From: Sphingobium sp. JS3065
GTDB lineage: Bacteria; Pseudomonadota; Alphaproteobacteria; Sphingomonadales; Sphingomonadaceae
Length of the DNA stretch: 64,000 nucleotides
Assembly: GCF_026427355.1 (NCBI RefSeq)
Contig: NZ_CP102667.1
Location: 1 to 64,000 of the forward strand
Reading direction: 5' to 3'
Below the pieces are notes generated by a model. It worked only from the letters and a program-made list of their open reading frames with translations. It ran no database searches and had not been told where the DNA came from. Position numbers and translations under genes: made by a program. Shown piece after piece: positions 24,860 to 34,916 of the stretch; position 1 is the first letter of the stretch; each line of letters begins with the position of its first letter.

Positions 24860-26131
24860 ATGAGTGAACCCCAACGATTAAAACCCGTGTTTCCCCAAGA
24901 TCCGAAATGGCCGGGCGAAGGTAGCAGCCGCGTTCCCTTCTGGGCCTACACCCGCGAAGACCTGTACAAGCGCGAATTGGAGCGCCTGTTCTATGCAAAC
25001 CACTGGTGCTATGTAGGCCTGGAAGCCGAGATTCCGAATCCAGGCGACTTCAAGCGAACGGTGATCGGTGAGCGCTCGGTCATCATGGTGCGTGATCCGG
25101 ATGGCGGCATCAACGTGGTGGAGAACGTCTGCGCCCACCGTGGCATGCGCTTTTGCCGCGAGCGCCACGGCAACGCCAAGGACTTCTTCTGCCCCTACCA
25201 CCAGTGGAACTACAGCCTCAAGGGTGACCTGCAGGGCGTGCCCTTCCGCCGTGGCGTCAAGCAGGACGGCAAGGTCAACGGCGGCATGCCCAAGGACTTC
25301 AAACTCGAAGAACACGGCCTGACCAAGCTCAAGGTGGCCGCCCGAGGCGGTGCAGTGTTTGCCTCTTTCGACCACGATGTCGAGCCTTTCGAGGACTTCC
25401 TGGGCCCAACCATCCTGCACTACTTCGATCGCGTCTTCAATGGCCGCAAGCTCAAGATCCTGGGCTACCGCCGCCAGCGCATCCCGGGCAACTGGAAGCT
25501 GATGCAGGAGAACATCAAGGACCCCTACCACCCGGGCCTGCTGCACACCTGGTTCTCGACCTTCGGGCTCTGGCGCGCCGACAACAAGTCGGAACTGAAG
25601 ATGGACGCCAAGTTCCGCCACGCCGCAATGATCTCCACGCGCGGTCAGGGCGGCAAGAACGAGGAGGTCGTGTCCGGCGTGGACAGCTTCAAGGAACAGA
25701 TGAAGGTGAACGACCCGCGCCTGCTCGACATCGTGCCCGAGCCCTGGTGGGGCGGTCCGACTGCGGTGATGACCACGATCTTCCCCAGCGTGATCATCCA
25801 GCAGCAGGTCAACAGCGTATCGACCCGCCACATCCAGCCCAACGGTCACGGCTCCTTCGATTTCGTCTGGACCCACTTCGGCTTCGAGGACGACAACGAG
25901 GAGTGGACCCAGCGCCGCCTGATCCAGGCCAACCTGTTCGGGCCGGCGGGCTTCGTGTCGGCCGATGACGGCGAGGTGATCGAGTGGTCGCAGGAAGGCT
26001 TTGAGCAAAAACCGACGCACCGCACCGTGATCGAGATGGGCGGTCACGAAATCGGCGACACGGACCACATGGTCACCGAGACGCTGATCCGCGGCATGTA
26101 CGACTACTGGCGCAAGGTGATGGGGGAATAA
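24860..26131 (+). CDS. nagG: Salicylate 5-hydroxylase large subunit
   Basis: The 423-residue Rieske oxygenase alpha subunit converts salicylate to gentisate with NagH, NagAa and NagAb. The Rieske motif has Cys91-x-His93 and Cys111-xx-His114 (CAHRGMRFC and CPYHQW). The catalytic iron region is near 210-225 ([14 protein letters not shown]). It is GC-rich compared with nagAc. Its stop lies two bases before nagH, so the subunits are co-translated. Confidence 0.92.
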   Translation: MSEPQRLKPVFPQDPKWPGEGSSRVPFWAYTREDLYKRELERLFYANHWCYVGLEAEIPNPGDFKRTVIGERSVIMVRDPDGGINVVENVCAHRGMRFCRERHGNAKDFFCPYHQWNYSLKGDLQGVPFRRGVKQDGKVNGGMPKDFKLEEHGLTKLKVAARGGAVFASFDHDVEPFEDFLGPTILHYFDRVFNGRKLKILGYRRQRIPGNWKLMQENIKDPYHPGLLHTWFSTFGLWRADNKSELKMDAKFRHAAMISTRGQGGKNEEVVSGVDSFKEQMKVNDPRLLDIVPEPWWGGPTAVMTTIFPSVIIQQQVNSVSTRHIQPNGHGSFDFVWTHFGFEDDNEEWTQRRLIQANLFGPAGFVSADDGEVIEWSQEGFEQKPTHRTVIEMGGHEIGDTDHMVTETLIRGMYDYWRKVMGE

Positions 26132-26133
26132 AC

Positions 26134-26619
26134 ATGGTCGACTTCAAAACCTATTTCGAACTGCTGAACCTGTACAGCGACTACGCCATGGTGTGCGACT
26201 CCGCCAATTGGGAGAAGTGGCCTGATTTTTTCATTGAGACCGGCACCTACCGCCTGCAACCGCGCGAAAACTTCGAGCAGGACTTGCCGCTGTGTCTGCT
26301 GGCGCTGGAGAGCAAGGCCATGATTCGTGACCGAGTGTACGGTGTCAAGGAAACCATGTACCACGATCCCTACTACCAGCGCCACATCGTAGGCACGCCG
26401 CGCGTGCTGTCAGTGGAGCGTGATGCGGACGGCGAGCGCATCACCGCCGAAGCCAGCTATGCCGTGATTCGCACCAAGTACGACGGCGATTCCACGATTT
26501 TCAACGCCGGCTATTACCGAGACGTGATCGTGCGCACGCCCGAGGGCCTCAAGCTGAAGTCGCGCCTGTGCGTGTACGACAGCGAAATGATTCCCAACTC
26601 CATCATCTACCCTATCTGA
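26134..26619 (+). CDS. nagH: Salicylate 5-hydroxylase small subunit
   Basis: The 161-residue beta subunit of a ring-hydroxylating oxygenase has the SnoaL-like fold expected for this family (start [17 protein letters not shown], end [14 protein letters not shown]). It supports the hexamer with NagG and has no cofactor. It is tightly coupled to nagG and followed by nagAb after 11 bases. Its composition is like nagG. Confidence 0.9.
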   Translation: MVDFKTYFELLNLYSDYAMVCDSANWEKWPDFFIETGTYRLQPRENFEQDLPLCLLALESKAMIRDRVYGVKETMYHDPYYQRHIVGTPRVLSVERDADGERITAEASYAVIRTKYDGDSTIFNAGYYRDVIVRTPEGLKLKSRLCVYDSEMIPNSIIYPI

Positions 26620-26630
26620 GAAGGAATCCA

Positions 26631-26945
26631 ATGAGCGAGAACTGGATCGACGCCGCCGCCCGCGACGAGGTGCCCGAGGGCGACGTGATCGGCATCAATA
26701 TCGTCGGCAAGGAGATTGCCCTCTACGAGGTGGCGGGCGAGATCTACGCCACCGACAACACCTGCACTCACGGCGCCGCCCGCATGAGCGATGGCTTTCT
26801 CGAAGGCCGGGAAATTGAATGTCCTTTGCATCAAGGCCGATTCGATGTTTGCACGGGTAAAGCCTTGTGCACACCCCTGACACAGGACATCAAAACCTAC
26901 CCCGTAAAAATCGAAAACATGCGCGTGATGCTCAAGCTGGACTAA
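26631..26945 (+). CDS. nagAb: Rieske ferredoxin, chimeric by composition
   Basis: The 104-residue ferredoxin carries electrons to both NagG/H and NagAc/Ad. The cluster ligands are Cys45-x-His47 (TCTHGAAR) and Cys64-xx-His67 (CPLHQGRF). ATG at 26631 with AAGGAA upstream is preferred to an earlier open frame. By hand count, bases 26631-26810 are 118/180 G+C (66%), while 26811-26945 are 64/135 (47%). The break falls between the two ligand pairs and suggests that the gene was assembled by recombination between two ferredoxin genes. Its last 18 bases are repeated in tandem after the stop. Confidence 0.92.
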   Translation: MSENWIDAAARDEVPEGDVIGINIVGKEIALYEVAGEIYATDNTCTHGAARMSDGFLEGREIECPLHQGRFDVCTGKALCTPLTQDIKTYPVKIENMRVMLKLD

Positions 26946-26963
26946 ATGCTCAAGCTGGACTAA
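26928..26963. repeat. 18-bp tandem duplication at the nagAb stop
   Basis: ATGCTCAAGCTGGACTAA, the end of nagAb with its stop codon, is followed immediately by a second identical copy (26928-26945 and 26946-26963). It appears to be a slippage or recombination scar at the edge of the more AT-rich part of the operon. Confidence 0.95.
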
Positions 26964-27051
26964 AACTCTTTGCAGGAGGAAAGCCAAATCCGGAAATCAC
27001 CCCACCCAACCCAATCACTACCCGTTTTCAAACAAGAGGAGACAAGCAATT

Positions 27052-28395
27052 ATGAGTTACCAAAACTTAGTGAGTGAAGCAGGGCTGACGCAAAAGCACC
27101 TGATTCATGGCGACAAAGAACTTTTCCAGCACGAGATGAAGACCATCTTCGCGCGGAACTGGCTTTTTCTGACCCATGACAGTCTGATTCCCTCCCCCGG
27201 CGACTATGTCACAGCCAAAATGGGCGTCGATGAAGTCATCGTCTCCCGCCAGAACGATGGCTCGGTGCGAGCCTTTTTGAATGTTTGCCGTCACCGGGGC
27301 AAGACACTAGTTCACGCTGAAGCCGGAAATGCGAAAGGCTTTGTGTGCGGTTACCACGGCTGGGGCTATGGCTCCAACGGCGAACTGCAAAGCGTTCCCT
27401 TTGAAAAAGAGTTGTACGGAGATGCGATCAAAAAGAAATGCCTGGGCTTGAAAGAAGTCCCCCGCATCGAAAGCTTTCATGGCTTTATCTATGGCTGTTT
27501 TGATGCAGAAGCTCCCCCGCTCATCGATTATCTGGGTGATGCAGCCTGGTACCTGGAACCCACCTTCAAGCACTCTGGTGGCCTGGAACTTGTAGGCCCC
27601 CCCGGCAAAGTGGTGGTTAAGGCCAACTGGAAGCCTCTTTCGGAAAACTTTGTAGGTGACGCCTACCACGTTGGTTGGACGCACGCATCGTCTTTGCGCA
27701 CAGGGCAGTCGATATTTACTCCTCTTGCGGGCAACGCTGTGCTTCCACCCGAAGGCGCGGGCTTGCAAATGACCAGCAAGTATGGCAGTGGACTTGGCGT
27801 ATTGTGGGACGCCTACTCCGGTCACCACAGCGCTGATATGGTTCCCGACATGATGGCATTCGGCGGCGCAAAACAGGAAAAGCTCGCCAAAGAAATCGGC
27901 GATGTCCGGGCACGGATTTACCGCAGCCATCTGAACGGCACGGTTTTCCCGAACAACAGCTTTTTGACCGGCTCCGCTGTCTTCAAGGTCTGGAACCCGA
28001 TCGATGAAAACACGACCGAGGTTTGGACGTATGCCTTCGTAGAAAAAGACATGCCTGAGGACTTAAAGCGTCGCTTGGCTGACTCGGTTCAGCGCACTGT
28101 CGGACCAGCAGGATTCTGGGAAAGCGACGACAACGAAAACATGGAGACGTTGTCGCAAAATGCCAAGAAATACCAATCCAGCAACAGTGATCTGATTGCC
28201 AGTTTGGGTTTCGGCAAGGACGTCTACGGCGACGAATGCTATCCGGGCGTCGTTGGCAAATCGGCAATCGGCGAAACCAGCTATCGCGGATTCTACCGTG
28301 CCTACCAGGCTCACATCAGCAGCTCCAATTGGGCCGAGTTCGAAAATGCCTCCCGAAATTGGCACACCGAACTCACCAAGACGACTGATCGCTAA
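27052..28395 (+). CDS. nagAc: Naphthalene 1,2-dioxygenase large subunit
   Basis: The 447-residue Rieske oxygenase alpha subunit adds O2 to naphthalene to give the cis-1,2-dihydrodiol. Rieske ligands are Cys79, His81, Cys99 and His102. The iron is held by His206, His211 and Asp360, with Asp203 bridging the centres. By offset of two from Pseudomonas NDO, the pocket is mostly conserved (Asn199, Phe200, Phe222, His293, Asn295, Trp356), but NDO Val260 is His258 and NDO Phe352 is Val350. The family also includes nitrobenzene and nitrotoluene dioxygenases, so the substrate range cannot be fixed, but the complete naphthalene pathway around it argues for naphthalene. GGAG lies before the ATG. Confidence 0.93.
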   Translation: MSYQNLVSEAGLTQKHLIHGDKELFQHEMKTIFARNWLFLTHDSLIPSPGDYVTAKMGVDEVIVSRQNDGSVRAFLNVCRHRGKTLVHAEAGNAKGFVCGYHGWGYGSNGELQSVPFEKELYGDAIKKKCLGLKEVPRIESFHGFIYGCFDAEAPPLIDYLGDAAWYLEPTFKHSGGLELVGPPGKVVVKANWKPLSENFVGDAYHVGWTHASSLRTGQSIFTPLAGNAVLPPEGAGLQMTSKYGSGLGVLWDAYSGHHSADMVPDMMAFGGAKQEKLAKEIGDVRARIYRSHLNGTVFPNNSFLTGSAVFKVWNPIDENTTEVWTYAFVEKDMPEDLKRRLADSVQRTVGPAGFWESDDNENMETLSQNAKKYQSSNSDLIASLGFGKDVYGDECYPGVVGKSAIGETSYRGFYRAYQAHISSSNWAEFENASRNWHTELTKTTDR

Positions 28396-28409
28396 TCCAG
28401 GAGCCAATC

Positions 28410-28994
28410 ATGATGATCAATACCCAGGAAGACAAGCTGGTCTCCGCGCACGACGCCGAAGAATTTCACCGTTTCTTCATCGTACAAGATGATGCACTAC
28501 TGCAAGAAGTCAACACGCTCCTGACCCGCGAAGCGCACCTGCTGGACATTCAGGCCTACAAAGCCTGGCTTGAACACTGCGTTGCCCCCGAGATCAAATA
28601 CCAAGTGATCTCGCGAGAACTTCGCTCCACTTCCGAGCGTCGATACCAACTGAATGATGCGGTGAACATCTACAACGAGAACTATCAGCAACTGAAAGTT
28701 CGAGTTGAGCATCAGCTCGACCCGCAGAATTGGGGCAACAGCCCGAAGATGCGTTTCACTCGCTTCGTCACCAATGTCATGGCAGCCAAGGACACGGGTG
28801 CACCGGATCTGCTGCATGTCCGCTCCAACCTCATTCTCCACCGCGCCAGGCGCGGAAACCAGGTTGACGTCTTCTATGCAACGCGTGAAGACAAATGGAA
28901 ACGCATCGAAGGTGGTGGTATCCAACTGGTGGAACGTCTTGTGGACTACCCGGAGCGCATTCCCCAGACCCACAACCTGCTAATCTTCCTGTGA
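28410..28994 (+). CDS. nagAd: Naphthalene 1,2-dioxygenase small subunit
   Basis: The 194-residue beta subunit pairs with NagAc to form the oxygenase. It matches the family across its length, including LLDIQAYKAWLEHCVAPEI and the C-terminal PQTHNLLIFL. It follows nagAc after 14 bases, with an AGGAG site at 28398. A second ATG lies one codon in and could be the true start. No frameshift is visible. Confidence 0.92.
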   Translation: MMINTQEDKLVSAHDAEEFHRFFIVQDDALLQEVNTLLTREAHLLDIQAYKAWLEHCVAPEIKYQVISRELRSTSERRYQLNDAVNIYNENYQQLKVRVEHQLDPQNWGNSPKMRFTRFVTNVMAAKDTGAPDLLHVRSNLILHRARRGNQVDVFYATREDKWKRIEGGGIQLVERLVDYPERIPQTHNLLIFL

Positions 28995-29057
28995 GCCCTG
29001 GGGATGCCTGCCTGGATGGCGGGCATTCGTGATTATTTTTAACAGAAATTTATTGCC

Positions 29058-29838
29058 ATGAACACACAGCAAGTTGTTGCCATCACTGGCGCCGGCTCGG
29101 GCATTGGTTTCGAGTTGGTTCGCTCTTTTAAGGCAGCCGGTTATCGCGTATCTGCACTCGTTCGCAACGAGGAGCAAGAGGCGGGTCTTCGCAGTGAATT
29201 CAAAGACGACATTGAGATCGTGGCGGGCGATGTCCGTGATCACGCCACCAATGAGAAGCTGGTTAAACAGACGGTTGCCAAGTTCGGGCGCCTGGATTGC
29301 TTCATCGGAAATGCCGGGATATGGGATTACATGCTGGGCGTCGACGAGCCATGGGAGAAATTCTCGGGCAGTTTCGACGAGATATTTGACATCAACGTCA
29401 AAAGCTATTTCAGCGGCATCAGCGCGGCCTTGCCGGAGCTCAAAAAGACGAACGGATCGGTCGTAGTGACGGCTTCCGTTTCTTCCTATGCGGTCGGTGG
29501 CGGCGGTTCTTGCTACATTGCCAGCAAACATGCGGTGCTGGGCATGGTCAAGGCTTTGGCCTACGAATTGGCTCCGCACATCCGGGTCAATGGCGTTGCG
29601 CCAGGTGGCACGGTCACTTCTTTGGCTGGCCCGGCAAGCGCCGGTTTCGACAAAACCAAAATGAAAGACATGCCCGGCATCGATGACATGATCAAGGGCC
29701 TAACCCCCCTTGGGGTTCGCAGCAAGGCCCGAGGACGTGGTGGCACCGTATCTTTTGCTGGCCTCCCGGGAACAAGGGAAGTTCATCACTGGCACCGTAA
29801 TCGGCATTGATGGCGGCATGGCGCTCGGCCGAAAGTGA
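29058..29838 (+). pseudogene. nagB: cis-Naphthalene dihydrodiol dehydrogenase, frameshifted near 3' end
   Basis: This short-chain dehydrogenase oxidises the cis-dihydrodiol to 1,2-dihydroxynaphthalene with NAD+. The cofactor motif TGAGSGIG, the NAG motif and the catalytic YxxxK (CYIASKHAV) are intact. At about 29717-29722 (Leu-Gly-Val-Arg) one extra base shifts the frame. The shifted reading ends at 29810, while the other frame continues in the expected way (ARPEDVVAPYLLLAS to GIDGGMALGRK) to a stop at 29836-29838. The last ~40 residues, part of the substrate and tetramer surface, would be wrong. It could be a real mutation or a sequencing error. Confidence 0.88.
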
Positions 29839-29886
29839 ATTTTCAATCAAATTAGATTTTTCAACCCCATTCCCAGGAGACAACCC

Positions 29887-31338
29887 ATGAAGACGAAATT
29901 GTTTATCAACAACACCTGGAGCGCTTCGAGTGACAAAAAGTCATTTGATCGCAAGCACCCTGTCAGTGGCGAGGTCGTGACCCAATGCGCGAACGCCACG
30001 GTGGACGATGCGGTCAATGCGGCTCGAGCCGCTCAAGAGGCGTTCAAGTCCTGGAAGGCCGTCGGACCCTCGGAGCGGCGGCGCCTTCTTTTGAAGGTGG
30101 CAGACGTCATGGAGAGCAAAACGCCCGAGTTCATCGAAGTGATGGCCAAGGAAGTGGGAGCCTCCGCGCTGTGGGCGGGGTTCAACGTGCACCTGTCGGC
30201 CAATGTATTCCGGGAAGCCGCCTCACTAGCCACCCAAATTCAAGGCGAAACCATTCCGACGGACAAGCCTGACACCCTGTCGATGACGCTGCGTCAGCCG
30301 GTCGGCCCCATCTTGAGTATCGCGCCATGGAACGGCACCGCAGTGCTCGCGGCGCGGACCATCGCGTATCCGTTGGTCTGCGGCAATACCGTGGTGTTCA
30401 AAGGCTCCGAGTTCAGCCCCGGCACGCACGCGTTGATCGCGAAGTGCGTACAGGAGGCCGGCCTGCCCGCTGGCGTGCTCAATTATCTGAACTCGTCCCC
30501 GGACCGCTCGCCCGATATCGCCGATGCGCTGATTTCGTCTAAAGAGATTCGTCGCATCAACTTTACGGGCTCCACTCGCGTGGGGCGCATCATCGCCCAG
30601 AAAGCGGCCCAACATCTCAAGCGCTGCTTGCTGGAGTTGGGTGGCAAGTCCCCGCTGATCGTTCTGGACGACGCGGACATCGACGCGGCGGTCAAGGCAG
30701 CGGTGTTTGGCAGTTTCCTGTTCCAAGGCCAGATCTGCATGTCCACCGAACGCCTGGTGGTCGACGAGAAGATCGCGGACGAATTTGTCGCGAAGTTCGT
30801 CGAGAAAACCAAGAAGTTGAGTGCAGGCGATCCGTGCGTGACCGGGGACTGCGTCATTGGTCCGATGGTGTCGTCCAACTCGGGGGACCGGATCAATGGC
30901 CTGTTGAAAGATGCCATCGACAAGGGTGCCAAGGTCGTGTGCGGTGGTATGGCCGAGGGTGCGGTCATGCCCGCCACGATCCTGGACCACGTGACAGCCG
31001 ACATGCAGATCTACGATGAGGAAACCTTTGGTCCCATCACTGTGGTTGTTCGTTGCAAGGGCGAAGCCGATGCCATCCGTATTGCCAACGACAGTGCATA
31101 TGGCCTGTCATCGGGCGTGTTTGGCCGGGACGTCAACCGGGCCCTGCGCGTGGGTATGGCGATCGAATACGGCTCGGTCCATATCAACGGGTCCACCGTA
31201 CAGAACGAGGCGCAGGCGCCTTATGGCGGCACAAAGGCCACCGGTTATGGCCGCTTCGATGGACGCGCGGTGATCGACGAGTTCACGGAGCTCAAATGGC
31301 TAACCATTGAACCGTTCGAACAGCAGTATCCCTTCTAA
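29887..31338 (+). CDS. nagF: Salicylaldehyde dehydrogenase
   Basis: The 483-residue aldehyde dehydrogenase converts salicylaldehyde to salicylate with NAD+. The catalytic residues are visible as Asn149 (APWNG), Glu250 (LLELGGKSP) and Cys284 (GQICMSTER), positions typical of NahF. AGGAG precedes the ATG. It sits between nagB and nagC as in Ralstonia sp. U2 and has no frame defects. Confidence 0.93.
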   Translation: MKTKLFINNTWSASSDKKSFDRKHPVSGEVVTQCANATVDDAVNAARAAQEAFKSWKAVGPSERRRLLLKVADVMESKTPEFIEVMAKEVGASALWAGFNVHLSANVFREAASLATQIQGETIPTDKPDTLSMTLRQPVGPILSIAPWNGTAVLAARTIAYPLVCGNTVVFKGSEFSPGTHALIAKCVQEAGLPAGVLNYLNSSPDRSPDIADALISSKEIRRINFTGSTRVGRIIAQKAAQHLKRCLLELGGKSPLIVLDDADIDAAVKAAVFGSFLFQGQICMSTERLVVDEKIADEFVAKFVEKTKKLSAGDPCVTGDCVIGPMVSSNSGDRINGLLKDAIDKGAKVVCGGMAEGAVMPATILDHVTADMQIYDEETFGPITVVVRCKGEADAIRIANDSAYGLSSGVFGRDVNRALRVGMAIEYGSVHINGSTVQNEAQAPYGGTKATGYGRFDGRAVIDEFTELKWLTIEPFEQQYPF

Positions 31339-31363
31339 GCCGAAGCAACAAAGGAGTTAAACC

Positions 31364-32272
31364 ATGAACAAGCAAGCAGCAGTCATTGAACTAGGATACA
31401 TGGGCATTTCGGTCAAGGATCCCGCAGCGTGGAAATCCTTTGCCGCGAACATGCTGGGGCTTCAAGTCCTCGATGAAGGTGACAAGGACCGCTTCTATCT
31501 GCGAATGGACAATTGGCACCACAGAATCGTGGTCCATCACAATGGTCAAGATGACCTTGAATACCTGGGCTGGCGTGTCGCCGGTCAACCGGAATTCGAG
31601 GCATTGGGTCAAAAGCTCGTGGACGCAGGCTACAAAGTCCACGTGTGCGACAAAGCCGAAGCACAAGAACGGATGGTACTGGGCCTGATGAAGACAGAAG
31701 ATCCGGGGGGCAACCCGACCGAGATTTTCTGGGGACCTCGGATTGACCTGAACAATCCCTTCCACCCCGGTCGTCCCTTGCACGGAAAATTTCTAACCGG
31801 CGATCAGGGCCTAGGCCACTGCATCGTGCGTCAGAATGATGTTGAAGCGGCGCGTAAGTTCTATAGCTTGCTGGGATTTCGTGGAGATGTCGAGTACCGC
31901 CTTCCTTTGCCCAACGGCATGACCGCTGAACTGACTTTCATGCATTGCAACGCTCGCGATCACTCCATCGCGTTCGGCGCAATGCCTGCGGCCAAGCGCA
32001 TCAATCATCTGATGATTGAATACACCCATATCGAAGATTTGGGTTGCACACACCAGCTTTTCACGAAGGAAAAGATTGACATTGCCTTGCAATTGGGCAT
32101 CCATTCCAACGATAAGGCGCTGACGTTCTACGGGGCAACACCTTCCGGCTGGCTGATCGAACCTGGGTGGCGAGGCGCCCCCGCCATTGCTGAATCGGAA
32201 TATTACGTCGGCGACATTTTCGGTCACGCCATCGAGGCCACCGGTTATGGATTGGACGTCAAACTGAGCTAG
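31364..32272 (+). CDS. nagC: 1,2-Dihydroxynaphthalene dioxygenase
   Basis: The 302-residue type I extradiol dioxygenase opens 1,2-dihydroxynaphthalene to give 2-hydroxychromene-2-carboxylate. The Fe(II) ligands are His152 (GLGHCIV), His215 (INHLMIEY) and Glu266 (WLIEPGW), in two VOC-fold domains. AAGGAG lies before the ATG. The gene is intact and lies between nagF and nagQ. Confidence 0.93.
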   Translation: MNKQAAVIELGYMGISVKDPAAWKSFAANMLGLQVLDEGDKDRFYLRMDNWHHRIVVHHNGQDDLEYLGWRVAGQPEFEALGQKLVDAGYKVHVCDKAEAQERMVLGLMKTEDPGGNPTEIFWGPRIDLNNPFHPGRPLHGKFLTGDQGLGHCIVRQNDVEAARKFYSLLGFRGDVEYRLPLPNGMTAELTFMHCNARDHSIAFGAMPAAKRINHLMIEYTHIEDLGCTHQLFTKEKIDIALQLGIHSNDKALTFYGATPSGWLIEPGWRGAPAIAESEYYVGDIFGHAIEATGYGLDVKLS

Positions 32273-32340
32273 CCATGCAAAAGATGCGAAATCGATCGCA
32301 TCTGTTTTTCCCATTCTGTTCCATATAACAAAAGGAGACA

Positions 32341-32980
32341 ATGATGATCAAAGAAGCCATTTCCCTCGCAGGACTTGGGATGCTGATGCTCAGCACCCGC
32401 ATATGCCGAGGATTCCCGTTGGTCATATCGCATCGGCGCCACCAACGTAGCCTTCGATGCGAGCGCCAAAGTTTCGATTGACGGAACAAGGGTTCCGGGT
32501 GGAAGCGCTGACGCTAGTGACAACAACGCTTTGACATTTGACTTCGGCTACATCATTAACGATAACTGGAACGCGCGATTAATTTTTGGCATTCCACCCA
32601 CCACAAAAGTGACAGGCGCAGGCACGCTGCCTCCGATTTTGCTCGGTCGTGTTCAACATGCTCCTGCGGTTTTGTCGGCGACCTACAACCTGCCGCAGAT
32701 GGGATTGATTCGCCCGTACGTGGGGGCGGGGATCAACTACACCCGAATTCTGAAAAGCAAAGATGCCAATCTGACCTCATTCGATGCAGATCATGCGTGG
32801 GCACCTGTGCTCCACATCGGTGCAGAAGCGAACATCAACCGCGACTGGTTCGTCAGCTTTGATATCCGAAAACTTTATCTGAAAACAGATGCATCGGGGT
32901 TTCTTGGGCCTCAAGTTGCTACAGCCCGCGTAACGTTGAATCCGCTGCTAACCTCGATTGCGATTGGCCGGAGATTCTGA
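32341..32980 (+). pseudogene. nagQ: OmpW-like outer-membrane protein NagQ, frameshifted in the signal peptide
   Basis: From the ATG at 32341 (after AAAGGAGAC) the frame gives a signal-peptide start MMIKEAISLAGLGMLMLS and then runs into an early stop. The other frame continues at about 32399 with AYAEDSRWSYRIGATN and stays open to a stop at 32980, ending in the beta-strand pattern of an OmpW-type small barrel. The two parts differ by one base, so one extra (or two missing) bases lie near 32393-32400. NagQ-type proteins are thought to aid uptake of hydrophobic substrates. A sequencing error is possible. Confidence 0.82.
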
Positions 32981-33037
32981 TCGGTCCACATTGATTCCCA
33001 AATTCTGTTTGCATCACCATTTTCAAGGGAAATTTTA

Positions 33038-34075
33038 ATGACAAGAAAGACGAACAAAGCGGTGCGCCTGACTGCCGCGGATATTCAAGGCGCATGGGTC
33101 ATCATGCCGACCCCGTCCACGCCGGATGCCTCGGACTGGCGCAGCACGCACACGGTCGATCTCGACGAGACGGCCCGGATTGTCGAGGAGTTGATTGCGG
33201 CCGGCGTCAATGGCATTCTGAGCCACGGCACCTTTGGCGAATGCGCGACGCTGACGTGGGAGGAGAAGCGGGATTTTGTTTCAACGGTCGTGGAAACCGC
33301 GCGCGGTCGAGTGCCCTACTTCTGCGGCACAACGGCCTTGAATACCCGTGAAGTCATACGCCAGACCCGCGAATTGATCGACATTGGCGCCCAAGGAACA
33401 ATGCTCGGCGTGCCGATGTGGGTGAAGATGGATCTGCCTACTGCCGTGCAATTTTATCGCGATGTGGCGGAAGCAGTGCCAGATGCAGCCATCGCTGTCT
33501 ACGCCAACCCGGAGGCTTTCAAATTTGATTTTCCTCGCCCGTTTTGGGCCGAAATGTCCAAAATCCCGCAGGTTGTCACAGCCAAGTACTTGGGCATCGG
33601 GATGCTGGACTTGGATCTGAAATTGGCCCCAAATATTCGCTTCCTTCCGCATGAGGATGACTACTACGCTGCGGCCCGGATCAATCCCGAGCGCATGACT
33701 GCTTTCTGGTCTAGCGGTTCCATGTGCGGCCCAGCGACCGCCCTTGTGCTGCGCGATGAGGTGGTAAAGGCCAAAAATACAGGTGATTGGGCCAAGGCCA
33801 AGGCTATTTCAGATGACATGCGCGCAGCCGATGCCACACTGTTTCCACGCGGCGATTTCTCGGAATTCTCGAAATACAACATTGGTCTCGAAAAAGCACG
33901 AATGGACGAGGCGGGTTGGCTCAAAGCGGGGCCGTGCCGGCCACCCTATACGCTGGTACCAGATGAATACCTTGCAGGTGCTCGAAAATCAGGCAACGCC
34001 TGGGCCGCACTGCATACCAAGTACGCCGAGGAATTGAAGAAAACCAAAACGGCAACCGGCTCGAAAAAGAAGTGA
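33038..34075 (+). CDS. nagE: trans-o-Hydroxybenzylidenepyruvate hydratase-aldolase
   Basis: The 345-residue class I aldolase of the dihydrodipicolinate synthase family splits trans-o-hydroxybenzylidenepyruvate into salicylaldehyde and pyruvate. The Schiff-base lysine is Lys183 in VTAKYLGIG, and [15 protein letters not shown] near 62-76 is the conserved pyruvate-binding block. AAGGGA precedes the ATG. The Lys-rich C-terminal tail is common in this subfamily. Confidence 0.92.
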   Translation: MTRKTNKAVRLTAADIQGAWVIMPTPSTPDASDWRSTHTVDLDETARIVEELIAAGVNGILSHGTFGECATLTWEEKRDFVSTVVETARGRVPYFCGTTALNTREVIRQTRELIDIGAQGTMLGVPMWVKMDLPTAVQFYRDVAEAVPDAAIAVYANPEAFKFDFPRPFWAEMSKIPQVVTAKYLGIGMLDLDLKLAPNIRFLPHEDDYYAAARINPERMTAFWSSGSMCGPATALVLRDEVVKAKNTGDWAKAKAISDDMRAADATLFPRGDFSEFSKYNIGLEKARMDEAGWLKAGPCRPPYTLVPDEYLAGARKSGNAWAALHTKYAEELKKTKTATGSKKK

Positions 34076-34264
34076 GGCGAGGCCAGGTCCTGAGTCAGAT
34101 ATCTCCGATCAGCAAAGCTGGCTGATCTGGGCGTCCTCTGGATTGGAGGAATCGGCGAGTATCAAATATGCGAGTACGCCGTAAAAGCGCCAAGAGCGCG
34201 GGATGTGGCGCTTGCCCTGAAGCAGCTCCACATTTCTGCCGTCTTTTTTTGGGAGAGCCTGAGC

Positions 34265-34858
34265 ATGATGGTTGATTTTTATTTCGATTTTTTGAGCCCC
34301 TTTTCGTACCTGGCAAACCACCGTTTGTCGGTGCTAGCGGGGCGTTATGGATTCCCCATCCAGTATCACGCCATTGATTTGGCGCGAGCAAAGACGGCCA
34401 TTGGCAACATCGGGCCGTCCAATCGGGATCTCAAGGTCAAGCTTGACTACTTAAAGGTGGATTTGCAGCGATGGGCCGATCTCTATAGGATTCCGTTGGT
34501 TTTCCCCCCTAACTTCAACAGCCGCCGGGTGAATGCCGGACTGTATTACCCGGCAGCCAGGGAGCGAGCCGCTGAATATGTTCGCCTTGTTTTCGATTCG
34601 GCTTGGGGGAAAGGGTGGGCACTGGATGCTGATAGCTTGCTGGCTGAGGTATGCGACAAGCTAAACTGGGATCTCGGTGAATTTGAAGATTTTTTGAACA
34701 GCGAAAATGCCGCCAAGGCATACGACGAAGAGACGCAGGCGGCCATTGACCGAAAGGTTTTCGGGGTTCCCACCGTGTTTTGGGATGATCAAATGTGGTG
34801 GGGAAATGACCGCCTTTTCATGCTTGAGAGCAGGTTGCAAAAGGAAACGCAACCATAA
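34265..34858 (+). CDS. nagD: 2-Hydroxychromene-2-carboxylate isomerase
   Basis: The 197-residue protein of the DsbA/kappa-GST fold uses glutathione to convert 2-hydroxychromene-2-carboxylate to trans-o-hydroxybenzylidenepyruvate. It shows the family start VDFYFDFLSPFSYLA with the active-site serine near residue 11, and GVPTVFWDDQMWWGNDRL at the end. An earlier open frame exists from 34205, but GGGAGAG and the family N-terminus favour the ATG at 34265 or the next one at 34268. Confidence 0.9.
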   Translation: MMVDFYFDFLSPFSYLANHRLSVLAGRYGFPIQYHAIDLARAKTAIGNIGPSNRDLKVKLDYLKVDLQRWADLYRIPLVFPPNFNSRRVNAGLYYPAARERAAEYVRLVFDSAWGKGWALDADSLLAEVCDKLNWDLGEFEDFLNSENAAKAYDEETQAAIDRKVFGVPTVFWDDQMWWGNDRLFMLESRLQKETQP

Positions 34859-34916
34859 ATTCTCAGTGCATCGATTTTTCTGATTTTTCAACCACGCCTT
34901 GATTTTAAGGAGTCTC

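Noticed and set aside
24878..26068. Minus-strand open frame of 396 codons
   Set aside because: It is the shadow of nagG, whose Rieske ligands are clear on the plus strand.
27052..28994. Nitroarene dioxygenase instead of naphthalene dioxygenase
   Set aside because: NagAc is close to nitroarene enzymes, but the whole naphthalene and gentisate pathway is present in operon order and Asn258, the nitro-contacting residue, is absent.
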